Shown here one piece after another: positions 33,494-42,486 of a stretch of DNA of 64,000 nt (positions are counted from its first letter, which is position 1; each line of letters begins with the position of its first letter). Made by a program: the position numbers and the translations under genes. Below the pieces are notes generated by a model. It worked only from the letters and a program-made list of their open reading frames with translations, ran no database searches and was not told where the DNA came from. Source of the DNA: Candidatus Phosphoribacter baldrii (GTDB lineage Bacteria; Actinomycetota; Actinomycetes; Actinomycetales; Dermatophilaceae); contig JADIZV010000002.1 in the NCBI GenBank assembly GCA_016704565.1, positions 1-64,000 on the forward strand. The letters are read 5' to 3'.

Positions 33494-34924
33494 GTGCGCC
33501 GAGTCGCCGTCGTCGCCCTCGCCACGGTCGTCGCCCTCGGGGGCTATGGGGCCGCTGACGTGTTCGACCTCGCGCCGGGGATCTTCACGTTGGCACCCGA
33601 GCCCGCGGCATACGCCTCGCCCTCGGCGACCACCCCGGTGCCAGGTCCCCTTCCGCTCCCGTCGCCACCCCCATCCGGTATGCCGGTCGCCCCCGTCGAC
33701 GAGCAGGCTCCCCTCCCGAGTGTGGCTGGGCTCAAGGCCGCGGTGGCTCCGGCACTGGCCGACTCCGACCTGGCCGGGGCCGCGGTTGTCGTGCGCGACG
33801 CTCTCACCGGCGCCCACCTGCTGGACACCGCACCCAACGACCCGCGGATCCCGGCGTCGACCCTGAAGATCATTGCGGCACTAGCAGTCGAGAGCACCTT
33901 CCCGCCTGGGGCCACCCTCTCGACCCGAGTGGTGGCCGGGCCCCGGCCGGATCAGGTGATCCTCGTCGCAGGTGGCGACATGTTCCTCGCCCCGGACAAG
34001 GGTGACCCGTCGGCGATCGTGGGGCGAGCTGGTCTCGGTGATCTCGCCGACCGCGTGGTTGCCTCCCTGCAACCCACCGGAGTCCGCTCCCTGACCGTCC
34101 ACGTCGACACCAGCTATGCGCCCGGGTCGGCCGTGGCCACCGGCTGGCAACCCGCCTTCCGCGCGACGGGGATCGTCGGCCCGGTCGCCATGCTCGGGCT
34201 GTCCACCCAGTGGGCCCACGACGGGAAGATCGCTCCGGCCGACCCGGTGCGCGAGGTCACTTCAGCCTTCGTGGCCCGGCTGAACGAGCGAGGGATCGCC
34301 GCCACGCTCGGCGGCCCAGCAGTCGCCCCGCCGCCGGTCAGCGGACAGCCCGCCGGTGCGGAGCTCGCGTCGGTCCGGTCGGCCCCCGTGACCGACCTCA
34401 TGGGCTTGGCTCTCGAGCTCAGCGACAACACCCTGACCGAGTCGCTGGCGCGTCAGGCGGCCTTCCTGGCTGGCCGGTCGAGCGACTTCGAGGGGACGGC
34501 GGCATACCTGCGCGACGCGCTCGCCATCGCGGGCGTGGACGCCACGGGTGTCGTCCTGCACGACGCGTCGGGCCTCAGTCGGACCAACGCGGTGCCAGCG
34601 CGGGTGCTGGCCGACGTCCTGCAGGTTGCGGTCCTGGAGGGGTCGCCCCCCTTCACAGCGGCCGTTCGGCATCTGCCGGTCGCGGCCCTCACCGGCACCT
34701 TGGCCGAGCGGTTCACGGCGGCCCCCGAGAGCCGCGGCGCTGGAGTCGTGCGGGCCAAGACCGGCACTCTCAACGGGGTCAACTCCCTGGCCGGGACCGT
34801 CGTCACCGCAGACGGCCGGTTGTTGATCTTCGCCGTCATGCAGCAAGGCCCGGTGGGAACGACCAACGCCCGGGCCGCGTTGGATCGGTTCGGAGCGGCA
34901 CTCGCGACCTGCGGGTGCCGTTGA
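33494..34924 (+). CDS. dacB: D-alanyl-D-alanine carboxypeptidase/endopeptidase, PBP4 family
   Basis: A 476-residue penicillin-binding protein of class C type 4. GTG 33494 follows a G-rich ribosome site. A signal anchor at the N-terminus (VAVVALATVVALGGYGA) is followed by a Pro-rich linker. The three penicillin-binding motifs are present in order: SxxK as PASTLKI, SxN as LSDNTL, and KTG as AKTGTLNG. It trims peptidoglycan stem peptides outside the membrane. It begins the conserved actinobacterial row dacB, metalloprotease, tilS, hpt, ftsH, fol. Confidence 0.94.
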   Translation: MRRVAVVALATVVALGGYGAADVFDLAPGIFTLAPEPAAYASPSATTPVPGPLPLPSPPPSGMPVAPVDEQAPLPSVAGLKAAVAPALADSDLAGAAVVVRDALTGAHLLDTAPNDPRIPASTLKIIAALAVESTFPPGATLSTRVVAGPRPDQVILVAGGDMFLAPDKGDPSAIVGRAGLGDLADRVVASLQPTGVRSLTVHVDTSYAPGSAVATGWQPAFRATGIVGPVAMLGLSTQWAHDGKIAPADPVREVTSAFVARLNERGIAATLGGPAVAPPPVSGQPAGAELASVRSAPVTDLMGLALELSDNTLTESLARQAAFLAGRSSDFEGTAAYLRDALAIAGVDATGVVLHDASGLSRTNAVPARVLADVLQVAVLEGSPPFTAAVRHLPVAALTGTLAERFTAAPESRGAGVVRAKTGTLNGVNSLAGTVVTADGRLLIFAVMQQGPVGTTNARAALDRFGAALATCGCR

Positions 34925-34943
34925 CCATGAAGGGATTCCCCCG

Positions 34944-36014
34944 GTGACCGAGCTGTCCGCCGACCACACGCCTGAGTCGTTCATCGACTGGGACTTCGCC
35001 CGAGCCACCGCCGCACGCCTGGCCGGTCCTGGCCCCAAAGTGACCGCCAGCGAAGCCGCGGGCGTGGTCGCCGACCTGCGCCGAGCCGCCGATGCAGCCC
35101 ATGACCCCGTCGCCGAGACCTCGCGGCTCACCTCACCTCCCGGCTCAGCGCCCGTCCTCGTCGTCGACCGGGCCGGCTGGTCGGCAGCCAACATCGACTC
35201 GATGCGTGAGCTGATGGACCCTGTCGTCGCCAAGATCACCGCTGGTATGCCGTCCCAGTCCACTCCTGGCGTGGCGTCGATGGGCGGCAAGGTCACCGGG
35301 GCCGAGACCGGCGCCCTCTTGGCGTTTATGGCGAGCAAGGTGCTCGGGCAATACGACCTGGCGCCGTCGGGCCAACCGAGGCTCCTGCTGGTCGCCCCGA
35401 ACATCGTCCAGGCCGAGCGTGACATGGGCGTCTCGCCCCGTGACTTCCGGCTCTGGGTGGCGATGCACGAGGAGACCCACCGGGTGCAGTTCACCGCCGT
35501 TCCGTGGCTGCGTGAGCACATGATCGAGCGGACCCGCACCCTGGCCGTCGAGCTGGCGCCAACGCCGACCGAGCTGGCCGAGCGCCTGCAGCAGATCGTC
35601 CAGCGCCTGCCAGAGGCGTTCCAACCCGGTTCCACTGGTCTCGCCGAGGTCTTCCTCACCCCCGAGCAGAAGAGCAAGATCGCCGAGATCACCGCGGTCA
35701 TGTCGCTGTTGGAGGGCCACGCGGACGTGGTCATGGACGACGTGGGTCCGTCCGTCATCCCTTCGGTCGCCCAGATCCGCGAGAAGTTCACCCAACGCCG
35801 CGCCGGCCTGGGTCAGCTCGACCGGCTCATTCGCCGCATGCTGGGTCTGGAGGCCAAGATGCGGCAATACGCCGATGGTGCCGTGTTCGTCCGGGCCGTC
35901 ATCGACCGGGTCGGGTTGGACGGGTTCAACGCCGTGTGGACCTCGCCCGAGACCCTGCCAACCGCCGCCGAGATGGCCGATCCGCACTCCTGGGTCGCCC
36001 GCGTCCACGGCTGA
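34944..36014 (+). CDS. Zinc-dependent metalloprotease, DUF2342 family
   Basis: A 356-residue cytoplasmic protein starting at GTG 34944. It has an HExxH zinc site in LWVAMHEETHRVQF, and a downstream Glu/His region EGHADVVMDDVG that probably supplies the third ligand. The family is common in actinobacteria, is found in this exact position between dacB and tilS, and is sometimes mislabelled as coenzyme F420 biosynthesis-associated. The substrate is unknown. Confidence 0.88.
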   Translation: MTELSADHTPESFIDWDFARATAARLAGPGPKVTASEAAGVVADLRRAADAAHDPVAETSRLTSPPGSAPVLVVDRAGWSAANIDSMRELMDPVVAKITAGMPSQSTPGVASMGGKVTGAETGALLAFMASKVLGQYDLAPSGQPRLLLVAPNIVQAERDMGVSPRDFRLWVAMHEETHRVQFTAVPWLREHMIERTRTLAVELAPTPTELAERLQQIVQRLPEAFQPGSTGLAEVFLTPEQKSKIAEITAVMSLLEGHADVVMDDVGPSVIPSVAQIREKFTQRRAGLGQLDRLIRRMLGLEAKMRQYADGAVFVRAVIDRVGLDGFNAVWTSPETLPTAAEMADPHSWVARVHG

Positions 36015-36029
36015 GCGCGGCGGCATACG

Positions 36030-37061
36030 GTGCCCGGTCCCGGCCCAGCGGTGGCGGCGGTCCGCCTCGCGGTGCGGGCCGCGGTGGCCGATCTGCCGCC
36101 CTGGTCGCAGGTGCTCGTGGCGTGTTCCGGCGGGGCCGACTCGCTGGCACTGGCCGCTGCGGCGGCGTTCGAGGGTTCACGGGCAGGGGTCCGCGTCGGA
36201 GCAGTCATCGTCGATCACGGGTTGCAGGTCGGGTCCGCCCAGGTCGCGGCCCGCGCGGCCGAGCAATGCCGCGCGCTGGGCCTGGACCCCGTCGACGTCG
36301 TCCGGGTTGACGTGCCCGCATCGCCCGCCGGGCCGGAGGAGGCCGCCCGCACCGCCCGGTATGCCGCGCTCGCGGACGCAGCCACCCGGCATACGGCGGC
36401 CGTGATCCTGTTGGGGCACACCCGGGACGATCAGGCGGAACAGGTCTTGTTGGGACTTGCTCGCGGCTCCGGGGCACGATCCCTTTCCGGTATGCCGCCC
36501 ACCCGTGGCGGTTACGTGCGGCCCCTTCTCGGGGTCAGCCGCACCCAAACGCAGGCGGCGTGTGCGGAGGCGGGTCTTGAGCCCTGGCTGGATCCGCACA
36601 ACGACGACTCCCGGTTCGCCCGAGTGCGGGCGCGTCGGGCGGTGGCCGACCTGGAGCGTGATCTCGGGCCGGGTCTGACAGCGGCCCTCGCGCGCTCGGC
36701 AGACCTGCTGCGCGACGACGCCGACCTGCTCGATGAACTGGCCGGCCAGGCCCGGGCAGGGTTGGCAGCGGGTGAGGAACCGCCTGCGTCGTCATCGTCA
36801 GCCGAACCCTCCACCGGGGGTCGGGCGCAGGGAGATGTCCGCGTGTCTGTGCACGCCGTGGCGGCCTTGCCCGCTGCGCTTCGGCGCCGCGTGTGGCGCA
36901 TCCTCGCCGCTGAGGCCGGGACCCGATCGGTGTCGGCTGTGCACGTCGAGTCGCTGGACGCCCTGGTGATGGCGTGGCGGGGGCAGGGCACGGTCGACCT
37001 GCCCGGCGGCGTCGTTTGCGAGCGGGTCGCCGGGTCGATCCGCCTGGGTCGCCGACGCTGA
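36030..37061 (+). CDS. tilS: tRNA(Ile)-lysidine synthetase
   Basis: A 343-residue enzyme that converts C34 of the CAU-anticodon tRNA-Ile to lysidine so it reads AUA. The PP-loop is VACSGGADSLALA, and the domain also has GHTRDDQAEQVLLGLARGSGARSL and WLDPHNDDSRFARVRAR. The C-terminal part is short, as in actinobacteria. This enzyme is relevant to the genome motif, because some GGCATAC copies create AUA codons. Its TGA stop is the first base of a 62-base hairpin repeat array. Confidence 0.93.
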   Translation: MPGPGPAVAAVRLAVRAAVADLPPWSQVLVACSGGADSLALAAAAAFEGSRAGVRVGAVIVDHGLQVGSAQVAARAAEQCRALGLDPVDVVRVDVPASPAGPEEAARTARYAALADAATRHTAAVILLGHTRDDQAEQVLLGLARGSGARSLSGMPPTRGGYVRPLLGVSRTQTQAACAEAGLEPWLDPHNDDSRFARVRARRAVADLERDLGPGLTAALARSADLLRDDADLLDELAGQARAGLAAGEEPPASSSSAEPSTGGRAQGDVRVSVHAVAALPAALRRRVWRILAAEAGTRSVSAVHVESLDALVMAWRGQGTVDLPGGVVCERVAGSIRLGRRR

Positions 37062-37219
37062 GGCGCTGCTCACTAGATGTAAGCAGTGCCTCATAGCCAG
37101 GAACCCTTGGCGGCGAAGACTGAGGCGCTGCTCACTGTGAGTGAGCAGTGCCTCATAGCCAGGAACCCTTGGCGGCAAAGACTGAGGCGCTGCTCACGGT
37201 GAGTGAGCAATGCCTCAGC
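37059..37219 (+). repeat. Tandem array of 62-base hairpin repeats (2.6 copies)
   Basis: Units start at 37059, 37121 and 37183. Units 2 and 3 each carry TGAGGCGCTGCTCAC pairing with GTGAGCAGTGCCTCA, a 15-base stem with one G-U pair and a 5-base loop, followed in units 1 and 2 by a near-identical spacer TAGCCAGGAACCCTTGGCGG. Unit 1 has a degraded loop, and unit 3 ends after the stem. It begins at the tilS stop codon and ends before the hpt ribosome site. It could act as multiple terminators or mRNA-stabilising stems, or be a mobile repeat family. Confidence 0.85.
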
Positions 37220-37334
37220 GGTTTGCACCCTGTGGTGCCCGAGACGGCCGTCGGCAGACATGCCGCTTCGATAGGGTCAGACCCGACCGCGACCGGACGG
37301 CGCCCCGCGCCGGTGATTGCCAGGAGGACGCGTC

Positions 37335-37886
37335 GTGGACGCTGCCAGCATGGGTTCGAGCCTCACCAAGGTCCTGCTCTCCGAAGAACAGATCCTCGCC
37401 CGGCTTGAGGAGCTGGCCGGGCAGATCTGGGCGGACTACGCCGGGAAGGACCTCCTGCTGGTCGGTGTGCTCAAGGGTGCCGTGCTGGTCATGGCCGACC
37501 TGATGCGGGCGATGCCGGGAACCGTTCGGATGGACTGGATGGCCGTGTCGAGCTATGGCTCGGGCACCAAGTCCTCCGGCGTCGTGCGGATCATCAAGGA
37601 CCTCGACACCGACATCACCGACAAACATGTGCTCGTCGTGGAGGACATCATCGACTCCGGCCTGACCTTGTCCTGGATCATGGCCAACCTCAGCTCCCGC
37701 AAGCCGGCTTCACTTGAGATCTGTGCGCTCCTGCGCAAGCCCGAGGTCGCCAAAGTGAAGATCGACGTCAAGTATGTCGGGTTCGACATCCCCAACGAGT
37801 TCGTTGTCGGCTACGGCCTGGACTACGCCGAGGACTACCGCAACCTGCGGTGCATTGGCACCCTCTCCCCGTCGGTCTACAGCTGA
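37335..37886 (+). CDS. hpt: Hypoxanthine phosphoribosyltransferase
   Basis: A 183-residue purine-salvage enzyme, joining hypoxanthine or guanine to PRPP. GTG 37335 is preceded by AGGAGG. The PRPP-binding loop is VLVVEDIIDSGLTL, with VGVLKGAV (PPi loop) and VSSYGSGTKSSG. It is in the usual place between tilS and ftsH. The tandem hairpins upstream suggest it has its own promoter. Confidence 0.95.
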   Translation: MDAASMGSSLTKVLLSEEQILARLEELAGQIWADYAGKDLLLVGVLKGAVLVMADLMRAMPGTVRMDWMAVSSYGSGTKSSGVVRIIKDLDTDITDKHVLVVEDIIDSGLTLSWIMANLSSRKPASLEICALLRKPEVAKVKIDVKYVGFDIPNEFVVGYGLDYAEDYRNLRCIGTLSPSVYS

Positions 37887-38058
37887 ACCCGGCCACCCGG
37901 CATACCCCCCGGCGGTCCGGCGGGCATCCGGCGGAACACGTGCGCGCGTCCGGGCGTTGACCTGCGAGAATCCATCCCGAGGGCAATCGGTGACCGCAGC
38001 CGTCCCCCCGTGAGCGACGCACGACGACCAGGAGGCTGGGGCAGCGCCCCGTAGAGGC

Positions 38059-40071
38059 ATGACGACCAAACGCGCGATTCGCCCCCAGTGGCTCATCATC
38101 ATCCTGCTCGGTGTCGGGCTGACCGCTTTCCTCATGTTCTTCTCGGACAGCGGGGGCTACACCCGGGTTGACACGTCTGCGGCCCTGGAGCTCATCTCCC
38201 AGGACAAGGTCGAGTCCGCACGGGTCGTCAACAACGAGCGGCTTGAGCTCACCCTCAAGGAGGGCGTCACCTACTCCGACGGAGCCAAGGTCAAGGACGC
38301 GACGAAGGTCTACGCCTTCTACGTCGACGCCCGTGGCCCGCAAATCGTCAAGGCCCTCGACGAGCACAAGCCCACCAAGGGCTTCACCGACCAGATCGAC
38401 ACCCAAAACTGGTTCGCCTCGATGCTCAGCCTGGTGCTGCCGATGATCATCGTCCTGGGTCTGTTCTGGTTCCTCATGGGTCAGATGCAGGGCGGGGGCA
38501 ACCGGGTCATGCAGTTCGGCAAGTCCCGCGCCAAGCTCGCTTCCAAGGACATGCCCAAGGTGACCTTCGCCGACGTCGCTGGCGCCGACGAGGCTGTCGA
38601 GGAGCTGCACGAGATCAAGGAGTTCCTCCAGGACCCGGCCCGATTCCTCGCCGTCGGGGCCAAGATCCCCAAGGGCGTGTTGCTCTACGGTCAGCCGGGC
38701 ACAGGCAAAACCCTGCTGGCCCGGGCCGTTGCGGGCGAGGCCGGGGTGCCGTTCTACTCCATCTCGGGCTCGGACTTCGTGGAGATGTTCGTCGGTGTTG
38801 GCGCCTCGCGGGTGCGTGACCTGTTCGAGCAGGCCAAGGCCAACGCCCCGGCCATCGTCTTCGTCGACGAGATCGACGCCGTCGGTCGGCACCGCGGCGC
38901 CGGCCTGGGCGGCGGGCACGACGAGCGCGAGCAGACCCTCAACCAGCTCTTGGTTGAGATGGACGGGTTCGACGTCAAGACCAACGTCATCCTCATCGCC
39001 GCCACCAACCGCCCCGACATCCTCGACCCGGCCCTGCTGCGCCCTGGCCGGTTCGACCGGCAGATCGCCGTCGAGGCCCCGGACATGATCGGCCGCCACC
39101 GCATCCTGCAGGTCCACGCCCAGGGCAAGCCGATGGCTCCTGACGTCGACCTGCTGGCTGTCGCTCGGCGCACCCCCGGCTTCACGGGCGCCGACCTGGC
39201 CAACGTCCTCAACGAGGCCGCACTGCTCACCGCCCGCACCAACAAGCGGCTCATCGACAACCCCGCCTTGGACGAGGCGATCGATCGGGTCATCGCCGGC
39301 CCGCAGAAGCGCACCCGGATCATGTCGGCCAAGGAACGCAAGATCACGGCATACCACGAGGGTGGTCACGCGATCGTCGCCGCGGCGATGAACCACACCG
39401 ACCCCGTGACCAAGGTGACCATCCTGCCGCGTGGCCGTGCGCTCGGTTACACGATGGTCATGCCGCAGGACGACAAATACTCCACGACGCGCAACGAGAT
39501 CCTCGACCAGCTCGCCTACGCCCTCGGCGGGCGGGTCGCCGAGGAGATCGTCTTCCACGACCCGACGACCGGCGCGGCCAACGACATCGAGAAGGCCACC
39601 GCGATGGCCCGCAAGATGGTCACCGAGTTCGGGATGAGCGAGCGGGTCGGTGCGATCAAACTCGGTCAGAGCACCGGAGAGGTGTTCCTGGGCCGGGACA
39701 TGGGCCACCAGCGCGACTACTCCGAGCAGGTTGCCGCCGTCGTCGACGAAGAGGTCCGCAAGCTCATCGAGCAGGCCCACGACGAGGCCTGGCATGTCGT
39801 CAACGACAACCGGGACATCCTTGACCAACTCGTCCTGGAGTTGCTTGAGAAGGAGACCCTGGGCACCAAGGAGCTCGCCGAGATCTTCGCCCCCATCGTC
39901 AAGCGGCCGCTTCGGCCGACCTGGCTGTCCAGCGAAGACCGCGGCATCAGCGAACGTCCGCCGGTCCTCACCCCCGCCGAAGCCGCGGCCACCAGCAACG
40001 GTCACGTTCCCGCGATGCCTCCACCGGGGAGCGCGCCGCAGGACCTCGGCGCGGCGCAGCAAGGGCACTGA
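38059..40071 (+). CDS. ftsH: ATP-dependent zinc metalloprotease FtsH
   Basis: A 670-residue membrane protease with two N-terminal membrane helices (WLIIILLGVGLTAFLMFF and LSLVLPMIIVLGLFWFLMG) around a periplasmic domain. The AAA module has Walker A GQPGTGKT, Walker B IVFVDEIDAVG and the second region of homology ATNRPDILDPALLRPGRFDR. The zinc protease site is HEGGH, with the third ligand in the segment after. The C-terminus is a flexible Ala/Pro tail. It degrades misfolded membrane proteins. Only one copy of the genome motif lies inside it (39348). Confidence 0.97.
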   Translation: MTTKRAIRPQWLIIILLGVGLTAFLMFFSDSGGYTRVDTSAALELISQDKVESARVVNNERLELTLKEGVTYSDGAKVKDATKVYAFYVDARGPQIVKALDEHKPTKGFTDQIDTQNWFASMLSLVLPMIIVLGLFWFLMGQMQGGGNRVMQFGKSRAKLASKDMPKVTFADVAGADEAVEELHEIKEFLQDPARFLAVGAKIPKGVLLYGQPGTGKTLLARAVAGEAGVPFYSISGSDFVEMFVGVGASRVRDLFEQAKANAPAIVFVDEIDAVGRHRGAGLGGGHDEREQTLNQLLVEMDGFDVKTNVILIAATNRPDILDPALLRPGRFDRQIAVEAPDMIGRHRILQVHAQGKPMAPDVDLLAVARRTPGFTGADLANVLNEAALLTARTNKRLIDNPALDEAIDRVIAGPQKRTRIMSAKERKITAYHEGGHAIVAAAMNHTDPVTKVTILPRGRALGYTMVMPQDDKYSTTRNEILDQLAYALGGRVAEEIVFHDPTTGAANDIEKATAMARKMVTEFGMSERVGAIKLGQSTGEVFLGRDMGHQRDYSEQVAAVVDEEVRKLIEQAHDEAWHVVNDNRDILDQLVLELLEKETLGTKELAEIFAPIVKRPLRPTWLSSEDRGISERPPVLTPAEAAATSNGHVPAMPPPGSAPQDLGAAQQGH

Positions 40072-40076
40072 CCGGT

Positions 40077-40649
40077 ATGCCGGTCGACCACCCTCGCGCG
40101 CAGGCTGCGGTCCGCGAGCTGCTGCTGGCCATCGGTGAGGACCCCGATCGGGAGGGCCTGCGGGAGACCCCGGCTCGGGTCGCGCGGGCCTTGGCCGAGG
40201 TGTTCGCCGGACTCGACCAGAGCCCGCAAGACGTGCTGGCGACGACCTTTGACATCGACCACGACGAGCTGATCCTCGTGCGCGACATCGAGGTCTACAG
40301 CACCTGTGAACACCACCTGGTGCCCTTCCACGGCGTCGCCCACGTCGGATACATCCCGGCCAAGGATGGCAAGGTCACTGGGCTGTCCAAGATCGCGCGC
40401 TTGGTCGACGTGTTCGCCAAGCGGCCTCAGGTCCAGGAGCGGCTGACCACCCAGGTGGCCGACGCACTCGTCGAACACCTCGGGGTCCAAGGGTGCATCG
40501 TCGTCATCGAGTGTGAGCATCTGTGCATGTCGATGCGCGGCGTCAAGAAGCCCGGCTCCCGCACGATCACGTCCGCGGTGCGTGGCCAGCTGCGCAGTGC
40601 CGCAACGCGCGCCGAGGCCATGGCGCTCCTGCTCGGCGGCAAGCGGTGA
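40077..40649 (+). CDS. folE: GTP cyclohydrolase I
   Basis: A 190-residue enzyme, first step of folate synthesis (GTP to dihydroneopterin triphosphate). It has the zinc/active-site segments STCEHHLVPFHG and ECEHLCMSMRGV and the QVQERLTTQVADAL helix. The ATG lies inside a GGTATGCCG motif, 5 bases after the ftsH stop; no separate Shine-Dalgarno is clear, so it may depend on translation of ftsH. It overlaps folP by four bases. Confidence 0.95.
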   Translation: MPVDHPRAQAAVRELLLAIGEDPDREGLRETPARVARALAEVFAGLDQSPQDVLATTFDIDHDELILVRDIEVYSTCEHHLVPFHGVAHVGYIPAKDGKVTGLSKIARLVDVFAKRPQVQERLTTQVADALVEHLGVQGCIVVIECEHLCMSMRGVKKPGSRTITSAVRGQLRSAATRAEAMALLLGGKR

Positions 40650-41596
40650 CCGCCCCCGCACGGGCGGGGGGCGTGGTGGCGGACATGGCCAGGGACATGG
40701 CGGTCGTCGATGGCGTGCCCGCTCGCGCGACGAAGGTGGGTCGGCGGCATACCCCCGGGCCGTTCTCCGATGGGAGCCGGACGCTCATCATGGGGGTCGT
40801 CAACGTCACCCCAGATTCGTTCAGCGACGGAGGGCAGTGGTTCGAGCCGGACGCGGCCGTGACCCACGGGCTGGCGCTGCTGGCCGACGGGGCGGACCTC
40901 CTCGATGTGGGTGGTGAGTCAACCCGCCCCGGCGCGCAACGCCCGACGGTTGCAGAGGAGCTGCGCCGCGTCATCCCCGTCGTGTCGACACTGGCCGCAG
41001 AGGGGGCACGGGTCTCGGTCGACACGATGCGGGCGGAGGTCGCCGAGGCAGCCCTCGATGCCGGTGCCCTGCTCGTCAACGACGTCAGCGGCGGGCTCGC
41101 TGACCCGGCGATGCTGCCGCTGGTCGCGGCCCGGGAGGTCCCGTTGGTCCTCATGCACTGGCGCGGACACAGTGTGGACATGCAGGACCGCGCGGCATAC
41201 GGCGATGTCGTCGCGGAGGTATGCCGCGAGCTTGCCGCCCGCCGCGATGCCGCCTTGGCCGCGGGGATCCGCCTCGACCGGTTGGTCCTCGACCCCGGGC
41301 TAGGCTTCGCCAAGTTGGCCGAGCACAACTGGACGCTGCTCGCGCGCCTTTCCGCGCTCGCTGACCTGGGCCTGCCGCTGCTGCTCGGCGCGTCACGAAA
41401 GGCCTTCTTGGGCAAAGTCGGACGCCCGGAAGGCAGCGTCCCTAGGCCCCCGATCGAGCGCGACGCTGCGACGGCCGCGACGTCCGTCCTGGCCGCCCTG
41501 GCCGGGGTCTGGGCAGTCCGTGTGCACGACGTCCGCTCCACCCGCGACGCCCTCGACGTCGTCGAGGCGAGCCTGGCGCACGGAGGTGTCGGATGA
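40646..41596 (+). CDS. folP: Dihydropteroate synthase
   Basis: A 316-residue TIM-barrel enzyme joining pABA to 6-hydroxymethyl-dihydropterin; the sulfonamide target. GTG 40646 overlaps the folE stop (GTGA). Signatures are MGVVNVTPDSFSDGG, DVGGESTRPGA, LVNDVSGG, LDPGLGFAK and LGASRKAFLG. The N-terminus has an extra 45 residues before the barrel, so a later start is possible. It is translationally coupled with the next gene (ATGA overlap). Confidence 0.95.
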   Translation: MTAPARAGGVVADMARDMAVVDGVPARATKVGRRHTPGPFSDGSRTLIMGVVNVTPDSFSDGGQWFEPDAAVTHGLALLADGADLLDVGGESTRPGAQRPTVAEELRRVIPVVSTLAAEGARVSVDTMRAEVAEAALDAGALLVNDVSGGLADPAMLPLVAAREVPLVLMHWRGHSVDMQDRAAYGDVVAEVCRELAARRDAALAAGIRLDRLVLDPGLGFAKLAEHNWTLLARLSALADLGLPLLLGASRKAFLGKVGRPEGSVPRPPIERDAATAATSVLAALAGVWAVRVHDVRSTRDALDVVEASLAHGGVG

Positions 41597-42486
41597 CCGA
41601 TCGGATCGTCGTCACGGGCATCCGCGGGACCGGCTACCACGGGGTCTTCGAGCACGAACGTCGGGACGGCCAGGAGTTCGTCGTCGACATCGCGATCGAA
41701 CGCGACCTTCGTCGGCCGGGGCGCTCGGACGACCTCGTCGACACCGTGCACTATGGCGAGGTTGCCGCCGAGGTGCTGGCTCGCATCGAAGGGGATCCGT
41801 TCGACCTCATCGAGGCCCTCGCGGAGGTCATCGCCAGCGACATTCTCGCCCGGGACGGGGTCGACGCGGTCGATGTCGTCGTCCACAAACCCCAGGCGCC
41901 GGTGGGTGTCCCGGTCAGTGACGTTCGGGTCGAGATCCGTCGGGAGCGCGGCACGCGGGTCGTCGTCGCGCTGGGATCGAACGTCGGTGATCGGGTCGCG
42001 ACCCTCACCGACGCGGTCGAACAGCTGGCCGAGGTGCCGAAGCTGACCCTGACCGCCGTGTCCGAACTCGTCGAGTCGGACCCGTTCGGGGGGCCCGACC
42101 AACCGGCATACCTCAACGGGGTGGTCCTGGCGACGTATGCCGGCTCGCCTGCGGCCCTGCTCCGGGCCCTACACGCCATCGAACACCGGAATGGCCGAAC
42201 CCGCGAGGTCCGTTGGGGAGCAAGGACATTGGATCTGGATCTCGTGCAGTTCGGGATCCCGGGCAGCGATCGGGAGCGGCTGTCCGACACCCCGGCGCTG
42301 CTGCTGCCCCACCCCCGGGCCCACGAACGGAACTTCGTCCTCATCCCGTGGGCACGGCTTGACCCCGAGGCCACTCTGCGGGTCGGGCCGACCGTCGCCC
42401 ACCCGATCCAGCGGGTCGCCGACCTGGCGGCTGATCTCGGCGCGCGCGGCGTCCGGACCGGACCGATCTGGGGCCCGGCATGGTGA
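41593..42486 (+). CDS. folK: Fused dihydroneopterin aldolase / HPPK (FolB-FolK)
   Basis: A 297-residue bifunctional protein. The N-terminal 115 residues are FolB (VTGIRGTGYHGVFEHERRDGQ, DTVHYGEVA, LAEVIASDIL, HKPQAPVGVPVSDV). The C-terminal half is FolK (VVALGSNVGDRVATL, GGPDQPAYLNGVVLATY, RWGARTLDLDLVQFG, PHPRAHERNFVLIPW). Together they carry two consecutive folate steps. The fusion is a known actinobacterial arrangement. It is coupled to both neighbours. Confidence 0.94.
   Translation: MTDRIVVTGIRGTGYHGVFEHERRDGQEFVVDIAIERDLRRPGRSDDLVDTVHYGEVAAEVLARIEGDPFDLIEALAEVIASDILARDGVDAVDVVVHKPQAPVGVPVSDVRVEIRRERGTRVVVALGSNVGDRVATLTDAVEQLAEVPKLTLTAVSELVESDPFGGPDQPAYLNGVVLATYAGSPAALLRALHAIEHRNGRTREVRWGARTLDLDLVQFGIPGSDRERLSDTPALLLPHPRAHERNFVLIPWARLDPEATLRVGPTVAHPIQRVADLAADLGARGVRTGPIWGPAW

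Noticed and set aside
37059..37219. A CRISPR array at the 62-base repeats
   Set aside because: The whole unit repeats, including the spacer; there are no variable spacers and no cas genes.
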